From NCBI GenBank assembly GCA_002416505.1, contig DIAM01000021.1, forward strand, positions 626,274-690,273: DNA of 64,000 bases, written 5' to 3'. Shown one piece after another: positions 11,901-21,700 of this stretch. Origin of the DNA: Gammaproteobacteria bacterium UBA5078 (GTDB taxonomy: Bacteria; Pseudomonadota; Gammaproteobacteria; Pseudomonadales; Pseudohongiellaceae). Below the pieces are notes generated by a model, which searched no databases, had not been told where the DNA came from, and saw nothing but the letters and a program-made list of their open reading frames with translations. The stretch's first letter is position 1. Every line of letters begins with the position of its first letter. The position numbers were made by a program, and so were the translations under genes.

Positions 11901-12754
11901 GCAGATTACAGCCACCAGGAATTGCCGGGGAGATCGTTGTCAGCGGCAGCGGTGTGGGCATGGGATATCTCAATCGAGAGGAACTCAGCGCACGCAAGTT
12001 CTGCGCATTAGAAGCGCTAGGGGCCGAACGCTGTTATCGGTCCGGTGACGTCGGCTATATCAGCACCGAGCTTGGCTTGGTGTATCTGGGCCGTAACGAC
12101 CATCAGGTACAGGTGCGTGGCTTCCGTGTCGAGTGCGAGGAGATCGCACGCTGTCATGAGCTGCACCAGAGCGTCACGCAAGCCCTGATAATCCCGATCG
12201 AGAATAGCCATGGCACCGAGCTAGTCGCCTATCTGGTCGGAGACGAGACGGCTGCGCCCGCAAATTGGCGGCCATGGCTCGCCAGCCGCATACCCGACTA
12301 TATGATTCCCTCCTACACTATCTGGCTCGATGCGTTGCCCATGACTCCTAACGGGAAAATAGATCGCGCCGCACTACCCAATCCGGGTGAGGCAATGTCG
12401 CCGGCTGCTACGACTCATGCCTCCACACAGGTCGAGGCAATGATCATCGATGCGTGGCAACAGGTGTTAGGACACGAACAGATAGGCCCGATGACGAACT
12501 TCTTCGATATCGGCGGGCACAGCCTGAAGGCCCTCACGCTGGCCGATTTGCTGCAGTCGCATTTCGGTTTAGACATCAGCGTGGCGGACATCTTCGAGTT
12601 TCCAACGCCACAACAACTGGCCTCACTGTGCCCAGACATCGACACTCACGCATCTCCCTCGGACGAGGAATTTGCGGCGTTACTCGACGATGTTGGTCTC
12701 GATGATCTCGAGGCACTCCTATGTGATGTCCCTGACGAGACACAGGATCGTTGA
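2993..12754 (+). CDS. Hybrid ACP-aminotransferase-NRPS (ACP-AMT-C-A-PCP-E-C-A-PCP)
   Basis: This is a 3253-residue assembly-line protein. Domains in order: ACP (Ser39 in GLDSL); PLP class-III aminotransferase about 230-640 (Lys475 in TYGKIIGGG); C about 650-1085 (HHIVADG at 775); A about 1100-1580; PCP (Ser1641); E about 1694-2106 (HHFIVDAVSW at 1814); C about 2150-2610 (HHxxxDG at 2298); A about 2634-3120; PCP (Ser3177). The ACP-AMT-C start matches mycosubtilin/iturin-type synthetases, where the transaminase turns a beta-keto acyl-ACP into a beta-amino acyl chain. Pocket residues read by eye give DALLTAEVVK for the first A domain (unclear, perhaps aromatic) and DFWNIGMVHK for the second, the classic threonine code. 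The E domain predicts a D residue at the first position. No strong ribosome binding site precedes the ATG; translation may be coupled to the gene before. Confidence 0.93.
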   Translation: MPNENSTLDAVATIIESISGVGVSDLGPDTDLLDLGLDSLMFVRIGRVLEGKYKVSISIKRFYDELSNLGTLAAYLTANGEPQELNENTAPAPQTIAATPAPVAASISPIPAIIPTPHAASGDGNGVDINTVMSAHMALMRRYLDGVAAGTTRAAGSLDSLAPRHSKAVPREQTQNHGDAIETRKKFSGIVTQKEELSAPQGEFIAQLSTRLSQRCRRSKQMAQEGKTWLADWKYSLQFKQDLKELRFPIVCDTASGSRFTDVDGNEYVDIAMGMGVHYFGHSPQFVDDAVRAQLEQNTALGPQSRLAPEIARRICALTGHQRAAFFVTGSDAVMLAMRLVRAARARNKIVTFAGAYHGICSDVLAGQGETGAVPMSPGLPSGIVDDLIVLDYDAPESLERIRELSDQLAGVLIEPVQSRNPALQPQRFLRQLRALCTELQIPLIFDEMVNGFRQAAGGMQEWFGVKADLSTYGKIIGGGYPLSVIAGNAELMQWIDGGVWQYGDDSAPLADSIATGGTHNKHPLALVAAGAVLDHIERNPGLFHKSRMHMIELADRINVWFELNAVPLRLTYFGTQFKFESFASALELELFFYLLQEKGIYTWELHVANLSTEHSDEDSERLFNAIVSAVEALRAGSFEFRADKLRRQYVPMSSVQKRLYAITQREGAEKPYHLAGAWRLRGEIDALRLEDCVHQVIIRHESLRTAFLVVNGEFYQRIVPEPRFFLDRVDLGTASVDEALDAYIQPFNLLEPPLLRVGLATEKDGTHLLLMDVHHIVADGLSMNVVLQEILALYDGERLDPVRSHARHVQESINAYLAGERAREDASYWLETLSPLVATQDSFDLSPDYSRPPVTSFAGNRIALKLDAESTAALHRYCTKARLSTFGALFAVFVVWTWRYTRQPHFVVGLPGSGRPDEAADNAVGMFVNTIAFPAHVDGDSSVSDFLQQIRDTLFEVQEHSDYPFSALLAELKISHSANRNPLFDVMFSYENAGSRVIKTKTFEGETLTQYEGAGMFDISLDLIEAENAILINCAYAQSLFSDATMSRRIDEYLRLVETLVAGEANTLTQWVQAAGNAPEPEPFARKDTASPENSVQTVNQLWRRQVDSAAHNIALIEGKREQTYGQVDQRVKETAFTLFNLYGVRPGDRVIVSLDSSMDLVVVMLALFSMGAVYVPVTPDTPLARIRLILQQCAARFLIHAAGHACIEQLKQENALECIAIEGISAAALSTTRHQTLLPGQPEDIAYVIFTSGSTGVPKGVEILHSGIGNSVAWRIEKYRLGSKDTSLQMPSAGFDASLLDILSALLSGGRLVMLDTASKRSVERIKASIEQHKVSSMLLTPTLYRVLLERIAPTIASLRSITLAGEKLPADLMHAHFAQVPSVELWNEYGPTECSVVVSGGQLQPADDRVTIGWPVTNTQVHILDEHERPIPKGVWGHLWVSGIGLAKGYAGDAATSLKKFRCLPALHNIRCYDTGDIARFLENGALEFKGRNDNQVKVNGYRIELEDVEAALRNQLNLNEVAVNVIDKGSSASLHAWVVAQAVPSDWRDLLLNVLPAWMLPTDLHIVASLPTLPSGKLNREALRPALTAVAEPTASSATLSRPSDPKLALLLDHCGAILGKSNLQPSDNYFSLGGDSIQAIVLASRLHEAGFLLDVNDLFRNPILSELASRITAKGSRPIQVLPSSATVLSTPMQSWFFASCRGDPNGFTQAAWLGLPANITLTQLSDLCRHWASQHAAFQETCALVARRSGEPERDLSYAALVQCEQTNDQADLDAIARAARADISLQDGPLMKVVYVPKQARALIVFHHFIVDAVSWQILQAQWAQLWQDIENGRALRGLPEGATLRQFASALHGEKAQQKARLEAPFWQAQLAASKAAFPAQASKGQTGERLQRSARLEPEVSEALLTTGHAKFRSRGSDLLLAAFTAAITRVCEVDAVTVLMESNGRAQTYAEADFSTTLGWLTSAYPLRIDNSRARSNEDWTLQVARIRELTQRVPEQGVGYGVLKYIVGHAALADFEPEFAFNYLGRFKQQQDLEFAILNETPAGDRMGELGLLPALEFVCYADDAGLHVSISADAELVGESTLARILDMFEHQAQSLAAMCQALDTPVPPAPIDFVEPDWDLDAYLSLLDANGIERSEVSNIVPITAMQSGLIFHARSKPADLAYLEQVDFTLQGVEADKLAHAFQRLLVEFPLLRAEFIVGDNGRTAQLIRSSVDLPIVAHDLGELAPKEQQRLIDKAREEDQARQFDIRQAPLMRVQLFTLHNAKPKRKPKAGQRSSVHIIWTHHHLIMDGWCVGILFERLLALYAGQASEDLDMATPRERLNHDYFQWLATRDRRATAAYWSTLLAGVELPTRLLPWPSADASKDLSKDSGYRLKRHEVQIPAALTASMKAWGASRSATLSSIIRLTWGVLLAKFTNSSDVVYGTVVSGRPAEIADIDRAVGLFINTVPVRFQLDAQISANTALALVQQQANASRAHEYLSLAEIQAAAPDLGAREALFDHLVVLENYPMDSALRGAPNEPIDENAISISNIRAFERTDLPLNIVIVPTVAGLEVTFLFDNSVYPSRQIEHLAEHFVHLAETLVQTPDKALASFDLVTPAEHKWLFAQWNQRKSAYPAQASLFDLYRQAVERHGDRVALRDELGEISHAELLVRVHGVAAALLRCEAFAPGRRVALWLPRNRDTIVGMLAVLAAGGSYVALDPIYPMERLQFMVQDSSSALVLTNSAMPSLDASTQSLHIDSIEPASAEALVLAAVAQDTAAYVIYTSGSTGQPKGCEISHRNLVRLLANKDFDFDFDHNDVWIAAHSFCFDFSVWEMYGALLNGATLVIPTASQVRNVEEFVGLVAQHKVTVLNQTPAAFYQFTKVALHRPPADLAALRVVIFGGDSLVCSRLAAWVAQFPTERVKLVNMYGITETTVHVTYRELSDADVLDASRLNLVGRPLPETGVWIVDSYGRLQPPGIAGEIVVSGSGVGMGYLNREELSARKFCALEALGAERCYRSGDVGYISTELGLVYLGRNDHQVQVRGFRVECEEIARCHELHQSVTQALIIPIENSHGTELVAYLVGDETAAPANWRPWLASRIPDYMIPSYTIWLDALPMTPNGKIDRAALPNPGEAMSPAATTHASTQVEAMIIDAWQQVLGHEQIGPMTNFFDIGGHSLKALTLADLLQSHFGLDISVADIFEFPTPQQLASLCPDIDTHASPSDEEFAALLDDVGLDDLEALLCDVPDETQDR

Positions 12755-12756
12755 GC

Positions 12757-15700
12757 ATGGATAGCAAAGCGGCAATCAAGGCACGCCTCGAGAGTCTTTC
12801 GCCGGAGCAGCGTGCCGCGTTCATGCGCAAGATAGCGCTGCTGCGTGAGCAGAGGGAGACTCGTCCGCCTAGCCAATTGCACTACCCACTAAGCCTCGCG
12901 CAGCGCCGCCTATGGATGCTCTCCCAACTTAGCGACGAGGCGAGCGCGGCCTATAATATTGCGTCGGTGTTCAGCTTCGACAGATGCCTCGACCCTGAGC
13001 GTCTGCAACATGCTTGGCGAAGGCTTATTGCCAGCCATGAGGTGCTCAGGTCTGCGTTCACACACGAGGGCAATGAGTTATATCAGACTCCTCGCGATGC
13101 CAAGCACTGGACTATGCAGCGGCATAGCTTGCTCCAGAGTCAGGATGCCGAAACGCAGCTCGTGCAACTGGCTAGCGAGGAGGCAGCGAAGGCGTTCGAC
13201 CTACATCGGGACTGGCTGCTCAAGGTGATTTACTGCGAGACGAGCACGGGGCAGGCCGGTCTCGTCGTCGTGATGCAGCACATCGTATGCGATGGCCTCT
13301 CGATTGCCGGAATGATACGGGAGTTGGCGCAGTATTATGCAGAAGCTTTAGACCATACTCAGCTCGCGCCGCACGAGAGTGACAATGCCGGCTCCAGGCT
13401 ACAGTATCGCGACTATATTGAATACGAGGCGCGCGCGGACAACGGTAAAGCCAAGGCCTATTGGAAGGACATCTTCGCAAGTCCTCCCGAAACACTCGAT
13501 GCCTTGCTGGACCTGCCCAGACCGGTAGACAGGGACTTCAGAGGCGGCTCCTGCGGGCTAACTCTGACAGCGCAGGACACTGCCGCGTTCGAGGCCCTGT
13601 GTCATTCACACAACGCTACTCTATATATGGGCCTCGTGGCGCTAGTTCAACTTCTATTGGCGCGCTTTGCGAATCTGGACGAGGTGACACTCGGGACCCC
13701 CGTGGCCGGAAGACCCGGCGCGCAGTTTGATAAAGTAGTGGGGCCATTCGTTAATACCGTCGCATTGCGGCAAGGCATTGATCGTAGTCAGTCCTTCGGG
13801 GAACTGTTGACGCAGGTGCGTCGCCGAGTTCTCGGTGGCTTTCAGCACCAGGGCCTAGCATTCGATGAGCTCGTCACCGCCCTAGGCTTTGCCAAGGATC
13901 CGAGCCGCTCGCCGCTTTATGATGTGATGCTTGGCTTCACGGCGGCAGAGGACCTAGCGCTTAGTTTCGGTGACAGCGTAGGAAAGCCACTTCATATTCC
14001 CTCGAGATTCAGCAAACTAGACCTCACGTTCCACTTCGAGAAGGGCGGCGACGGGGGACTGCGTCTAGATCTAGAGTATGCACAGAGTGTATTGCTTGAG
14101 GCCACTGCAATAAGTCTGTGCGAGGCTTGCCAGCTATTGATTCGGACGATCCCCCAACATGCCGAACTCACACTCGGGGAGTTTGCCCTGCAATCTCAGG
14201 AGGACAGTCGCGCGCTGGTCGAGGACATCAACGCGACAGCGAGACCCTATCCACGAAATGCCTCTCTTGTCAGCGAGTTCCGTAATTCGGTACGCCTCTA
14301 TCCCGATGCTATCGCCGTGCATGCCGGCGATGTGCAACTGAGTTATAGCGCCCTGGACAAACTGTCCGATCAGCTTGCTCATTACATTGTGCAACATCCA
14401 GCACATCGAGCTAACTGCCGCATCGGGTTGCTACTGGAAAAGGATGAGCGCGCGTTGATCGTCATACTCGGCATCTTGAAGAGCGGCGCAGTATATGTGC
14501 CCCTTGCCGCTAATACTCCACTGACGCGGGTAGCTCAGGTGCTCGCCACTGGCGAGGTCCGCTTATTATTCGCGCAGGCAGGCCGTATTGAAGGACTCCA
14601 GCCACTAGACGTGGCGCTGATCGATACCGATGCGCTGCTGAGCACAATGGCTGCGACACCCGCCGGCGATCCGGCGCTAGTACGAGCTATGGTTGAGGAC
14701 GCGGCACCTGCGCTCCTCGCGCCAGCGTATTTGATGTTCACCTCTGGCTCTACCGGAAGGCCTAAGGGCACGCTGATCGAACAGCGCTCCGTACTCAGAT
14801 TGGTGTGCAACACCGATTATCATCAGGTAAAGGCGAACGAGCGCGTCCTACTGACCGGCTCGTTGGCGTTCGATGCGGCGACCTTCGAGATCTGGGGCCC
14901 CCTACTCAACGGAGGCTGTGTTTGTATCCCCGAGGGCACGACTCTGCTCGAGGTGCATGAGTTCGCTGCGCTAGTGGAGCACTATAGGATCGATACGGCG
15001 TTCCTGACCACGGGCCTCTTCAACCAATTAGTCGACAACAGTGCCCAAGCGTTTGCACGACTACAGACTGTGCTAACGGGCGGCGAAAAAATCTCGGTGG
15101 GTCACGTGAGGAAGTTGCTGCAGGCACAGCCGACATTGACCCTATTACACGTGTATGGCCCTACCGAGAACACCACCTTCTCGACGTGGCACAGGATCTG
15201 CGCGGACGACTTAGTGCTGGCGACTATTCCGATCGGTCGGCCTATCGCCAACAGCCGCATCTATTTGCTCGACCAGAATATGCGTCCGGTACCGGTCGGC
15301 GTGCCTGGGGAGATCTATTGCGGCGGTGACGGCATCGCGCGTGGCTATATCGAGTCCCTCGATGAGGGCTCACATGGACAGGCGGAGGTTTTTTTACAAG
15401 ATCCCTTCCTGCCCAGCACCGGTGACCGACTGTACCGAACTGGGGATCTGGGTAAATGGAATCAGCGCCGAGAGTTGGTGTTTATAGGACGCAACGATCG
15501 GCAAGTTAAGATACGCGGCTTCCGCGTTGAACTCGCCGAGGTGGAATACCAATTACGTAGCTTGGCCGGAGTCTCCGACGCATTCGTGCAGGCCCGCGGA
15601 CCTGCCGGCAGCAGTGAATTAGTGGCTTGGCTTGTCGTGCCCGAAGAGACTAGCTACACAGTTTCTGCTGTGCGCGATGGCCTGAAGAGCAGCGTCCCGA

Positions 15701-18700
15701 ATTATATGCTGCCGGCCAAAGTCGTATGCCTGCGGCGCCTCCCCCTCAATGCAAGCGGCAAGGTAGATGTGCATGCCCTGCCACTTCCGGAGGAGGCAGA
15801 TCGCAGCGGCGCCCCGCGTGGACACACGCTCGGCAATGCGGAGCGAGATCTCGCGAGTCTCTACGCCGCCGTCCTAGGTCTTACGCAGAATGCGGCGCAG
15901 GCCATCGATAGGGAGGCCAACTTCTTCTCACTCGGTGGCGACTCCATTCGGGCGATCCAGTTGGTTTCGCTCGCTAGAGCCGAGGGCTATCACTTCACAC
16001 TCAAAGATATCTTCGCCTCGGAAACCCTCGCCGGCCTTGCCGCGACGGCGACAGTGTCTGCTGCGGTGCAAGCCGAGGCAGTACTGCACTCCGGTCCTCT
16101 CAGCCCTACGCAAATGTGGTGGCTCGATCAAGATGATATGCCCGCGAATCACTTCAACCTGTCGAGCGTGTTTAGGGTCGCCGGAAGCATCAACATGACG
16201 AGCCTGCGCGCGGCGCTAGATGAGCTGCTAGAACTACATCCGGCATTGCGCCTGAGACTCGACAGAGGCGCGCAGCTACAGAGTATCCAGGACAAGGGTT
16301 GCTATGTATTGCGCGAGGCCGAGGCCGGAGCGTCCCGTCAGCAGTGTTGGCAGGAGCTGCAGCAGGCCATAGATCTTCAGAAGGGGTGCTTGCTGGCGGT
16401 CGGCGTGGCGGTGGACACCGATACGACCTGGCTCGCGATCGTGGTCCATCATATTGCGGCGGATGAGGTGTCCGGCCGCTTATTCGCCGAGAATCTGCAA
16501 CGCCTCTATCAGAGGCACCTAGAGACACGCAGTGGCGCACAGCCCAACGCTAGTCGACCGGCCGTGCGTGAAGCGCTCGGCCTCATCAATTGGGCGGCGC
16601 AAGTGAAGAGCGTAGTGGCACAAGGGTCAATGGATAAGGATCTGGGCTACTGGCAGGGCGTCGTCACGAGTGGCAGAGATATTCTCGAGCGACAACAGGG
16701 TCTGTTTCCCACAGGACGAGTGTCGCTCAGTAGCACCGTGCAGACGCTACCGCGCGCCGAGACACAGGCTGTGTTAGAGCTGGGCTCGGCGCTGCTGCGC
16801 ATGAGCGCGCCGGAATTACTGTTGGCAGCCTTCTTGCGCGCCTGGAGAGTCACACTCGACAGTCCCGAGTGCCTGTTGTCCCTCGAAGGACATGGGCGCG
16901 AACAATACGAAGGTCTCGGAGACTGCAGCTCCACTCTGGGTTGGTTCACCTCTTTGTATCCCTGCGCGTTCACACACATCGAGGCACAAGGCCTCGATTT
17001 GTATCGCGGGGTCAAGGACAGCATTAGACGTGTGCCGAGCAAGGGCTTTACCTATCTACCATTGCGATACTATAAGGGTCAGGACGCCCACGATGCACTT
17101 GCCCTCAAACCGCGGCTAAGTTTCAACTATCTCGGCGAGACTATCGAGGACGAGAGTGCATGGTTACATCCCACGCAAGAACTCGCAGGCAACGATCATG
17201 GCGATGGGATCTGTGAGCCTTTTAAGCTCGACGTTCTGGCGCGTATCGGGCAGGGCACATTGGAGCTGACTCTACGCGGACAGTCCCCTCTCGCGGACGT
17301 AGAACTCGCAGCACTCGCCGCCGCCTGGCGCGATGAGCTTAGCAAGCTGAGCATACAACTAAAGGGTTTGGCGCAGGACGAGGGTCGCGAGCAATGCCTG
17401 CTTTCACTTTCCGACTGTCTCGCTCCTTTCTCTTCACTTAGCCAACTCGACGCAACGCTAGCGCAGTTGCGCGTACCCGCAGGGAGTGTAGAGGAGATAT
17501 TGCCATTGACCGGCATGCAGTCGGGCATGTGGCTGCACTGTGCGATTCAACCTACGGCGTATCGGGATCAAGTTGCGCTGCGCCTAGAACAGGCACTGGA
17601 TGAACGCCGTTTCGCGGCGGCTGTGCTTGCGTTAGTTGCGGAGACTCAGGCACTAAGAACCGGATTTGCGCAAACACTCCAAGGTGAGTTGCTGCAAATC
17701 GTGTTTCGTGAACGAAAAGATAATTATCACTTTATCGACGCTAGAGAATGGGGCACAGCATGCGAGGATGATCTGGTCGTGCTGCGGGCAAGCTTGCGAG
17801 AGAAACAACGAGACTTGCTGCGCGACCCCCTATTCAATCTGAGCCTAGTGCAGATCGACGATGCCTGCTTCGAGCTGATCATAGACTTCCATCATATTGC
17901 GCTCGACGGCTGGACCAGCGCGTTGCTATTGCAACGACTGGAGGCGCTGTACTTCGACTCGGCGCTTGCCGGCGACAGAGATTCCGCGCTAGGCATGCGC
18001 CCTTACTTCGAGTGGCTCGGCCGACAGCCGGTTTCCCAGGCAAGGGAATATTGGCAAACACTGCTTGGGGACTATCAGGGTCGTTGCGACGTTCCGACCC
18101 ACCTGCCGAGGACTCCTGCGCTAGAGCCTGTGCCGCTGTTCGTCGAGACCCGAACCGGCGCCACTCTAAATTCCTCTTTGCGAACTTGGTGCGAACGACA
18201 GGGCCTCACCGTCAACGCGGCAGTGCAGAGTTTGTGGGGCATCTTCCTCAGTCGCCTGACCGGCAGCGACGATGTCGTATTCGGCGCGACGGTGTCGGGG
18301 CGCGATAGCGACTTCGCCGATGTCGCGCGAGTGGCAGGCATGTTGATCAACACTCTACCGGTACGGATTCGACCCGGTGAATCGGTGTCTTTCGCGGAGT
18401 TAGTCCGCGACACGGCACAGCAGTTCGCGCAGAGCATGAGCTTCGGTCATCTGACGCTGGCAGAGATTCAAACCTTCACGCCTGCGCGCGGGGGGCTTGT
18501 CACGCACGCGCTCGTGTTCGAGAACTATCCAGACGCGGAGGCTGCCCGCTGGCAATGGCAGCCGCGAGAGATCTTCGACCCGATGCATTTTGAGTTTGGT
18601 TTGATCGTAGCGCCATTAGGCGACGATCTTAGTTTCCGCTTCGTCGCAGACGGCAGTCTGTATATGCAGGAGAGGCTGGAGGGGATGGGCGCGCAACTGT

Positions 18701-21700
18701 GCTCCCTGCTCGCGGATTTATTGGATGCGCAAGAGTCTTTCGATGTGCGCTCCGAGGCCAGAGGCTGGACGGTGTCCGCCAATTTCACCGCCGACAACTT
18801 ATTGGGCCTGCTTCAGTACCATGAACACATCAGTGGCAACTCTAGTGCCGTCACACTGCTGCCCTATGACCAGAGTGTGCAGGAGCTACTTAACCCCAAC
18901 TCGAGACTCAGACGCCTACAACCCCAGCAGCATATTGTGCTGTGGAGACCCGTGACCGATGACGATGGCAGCGTGATGCGAGCCGCCAGCCTCGAGCAGG
19001 TGGCCGAGCTTGCTGTCGCACTGGTCACCTATTCTCGAGCCTGCTCGCGTACGCGCCTGTACTTCGTGCCGTGCCCCTGGCTGGATTGCGACTGGACGCT
19101 GTACCGGGAGTTCGCCGCCTATGTGAAGGGTGCGCTCGCCGGGCTCGCCAATGCCGAAGTGGTCTGTCTCGACAGCCTCGGCGAGGCTTACGCGCTGCAG
19201 CAGCCTAGCCTGCCCCCGGCTCTGATATTTGGTGACATCCCCTACACCGAAGAGTTTTTCGCTGCGCTAGCGAGTCAGCTGGTCAGGCTGCGCGACCTGC
19301 AGCAGAGGCGACCGATCAAGGTTTACGTCGTCGATGCCGATGACACCCTGTGGGGCGGCATCGTAGGCGAGGAAGGGGTGCACGGCATTCGATTCGATGC
19401 GGCACACCTGCAGCTACAGTCATTGCTATTGAACGCTCGTGCCGCAGGCGCGCTCATCTGCATAGCCACCAAGAACAACGAGGAAGATGTTCGCGCCGTC
19501 TTCGAACAGCGTGAGATGCCGTTGCGCTGGGATCATCTGACCCGTGTGTGCGCAGGCTGGGGACCCAAATCGGAGAGCATCCTGAATCTGGCGCGGGAGC
19601 TTTCCCTCGGCCTAGACAGTTTCGTGTTTATCGATGACAGCCCACTAGAGTGCGAGCAGGTTCTCTCCGCCTGCCCTGGCGTGCTCGCCATTCAATTGCC
19701 GCCGGCGCAACGGCGTGAGGACTTTCTTACCCACCTCTGGCTCCTAGACGCCCGCGCCGCGACTCGAGAGGATGCGGCGCGCGCCCAAATGTATGCCGAA
19801 GAGCTGCAACGCGTCGGCGCGAGAAACTCGACGGGCAGCTACGCAGACTTTCTGGCATCCCTCGATATTCGCGTGGAATTGAACAGACCAGAGCGCGGCG
19901 ATTTAGCGCGAATGGCACAACTGTCGGAGCGCACCAATCAGTTCAATTCCACCGGTATACGCTACAGCGAGGCCGAACTCGAAGCCTTGCTTGGAGAGCC
20001 AGGCGTCGACATGCGATGCATTCGGGTGAACGACAAGTACGGCGACTACGGCATGGTCGGGAGTGTGTTCGTCCGCCAGGAATCTGCGCTCTGGACGGTG
20101 TTTGCTTTCATGCTTAGCTGTAGGGTGCTGGGGCGTGGTGTCGAGCATACGATTATGCGGCAGCTCGCACAGGAGGCGGCAGCTAACGACGTCAGTGTTC
20201 TCCACGTGAACTTCGTCAAATTGGCACGCAACACTCCGGCACTACAATTCCTGCAGAGCGTCGCGAAGTCATCGATCGAGAACTCCAGCCGCGCCCAGCG
20301 CGAGCCCGCGGTTAGTCAGTACTCGCTAGCTGTCGAAGAGTCTGCACAGTGGCAGCCAGGCGCGACGCCAAGCACTACCGAAGCAGACAGCGATGCCCAA
20401 GACGCGGCGCCCGAACAGGCCCATAGCGTGGCCGCCGACGCCCTTCGCTCTACCGGCAGGGTCTCGGGATTCTATGCCCACATCGCGAGCAGCCTAAACT
20501 CTGGCGCCGCTATCTTGTCCGAAATGCAGCAGCAACGCGCGATAGCTAAAACCGGCAGCGCCGCGCGCGGCCGTGCAGAGCGTTCGGCGCCCGCAACGGC
20601 GACAGAGATGGTACTCGCCGACTACTATACGGAGCTATTGGGACAAGTGGCGATTTCCCGGGAAGACTCCTTCCATGATTTGGGTGGTCACAGCCTCAAG
20701 GCCATGATGCTGTTCTCGCGCATCGCCGCACGCTACGGCATTACGCTGGACTTTAGCGATTTGCATGCCCATCCGACACTCGCGCAATTAGCAGCACGAA
20801 TCGATTTAGGTTCAAGCCACGAGGTTCGCCCCGCGGAGCCGGCGCTACGCGCCCTGCCGCAGGCCGATGACTATCCCGTCTCGCCCGGACAATCCCGATT
20901 GTGGATGCTGGAGCACATTCGCTGCGCCGGACCCTCGCCTCTTCATATGCATGCGACGCTGAGCATTGCTGGCCCGTTGCAGCGGCAGGCGCTGGATCAG
21001 GCACTAGAGGCGTTGACTCTGCGTCACGAAGCCCTGCGCACCTGCTTCCGAGAGAATGCCCAAGGCGAGGTGAGGCAGGTGGTAGTTTCCGCCTCCGCGC
21101 TGCATGTGGGTGCGACTTGGTTTGCCAAGGTACTGGACGATGCGCAGCTAATGAGCACTGCCCAAGCGCAGTGCGAGCTAGCTTTCGATCTGAGCAAGGC
21201 GCCGTTGCTGCGGGTCGGGGCAGGGGAGTTGAACTCGGGCCGCAGTGTCCTGTTCATTACCATGCACCACATCATTAGTGACGGTTGGTCGATCGGAATA
21301 CTTTCTCGAGAACTCTCCGCGCTGTACAGAAAGTATAGTGACATGAGTAATAGTGAGCGTCGCCAGCTTGGGGAAGACACTGCCGAGGCGCCGGCGACAA
21401 CGATTCATTTCAGAGACTTCGCCGCTTGGCAACTAGACTGGTTGGCCTCCGAGGCTGGCCAACGCGCGGCGCGTTTCTGGCAAGAACACCTCGCTCGTCC
21501 CGTGGAGGCGCTGCAGCTGCCCGCCGCGGCTGCGCGGCCAAACTTAATGCAGAGTGAGGGTGCTGCGGTCCAAATCGACATCGACGCGGCCACCTGGACA
21601 GGCTTTTCCCGCCATCTCGCCCAACAGGGCATCAGCGATTTTGCGGGCCTGTTTGCCGCGTTGCAGTTTGTACTCGCGCGGCTGTCAGGACAGAAAAATT

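Noticed and set aside
20196..20214. CCACGTG sequence in the second NRPS resembling parS
   Set aside because: The flanks do not form the GTTCCAC/GTGGAAC palindrome.
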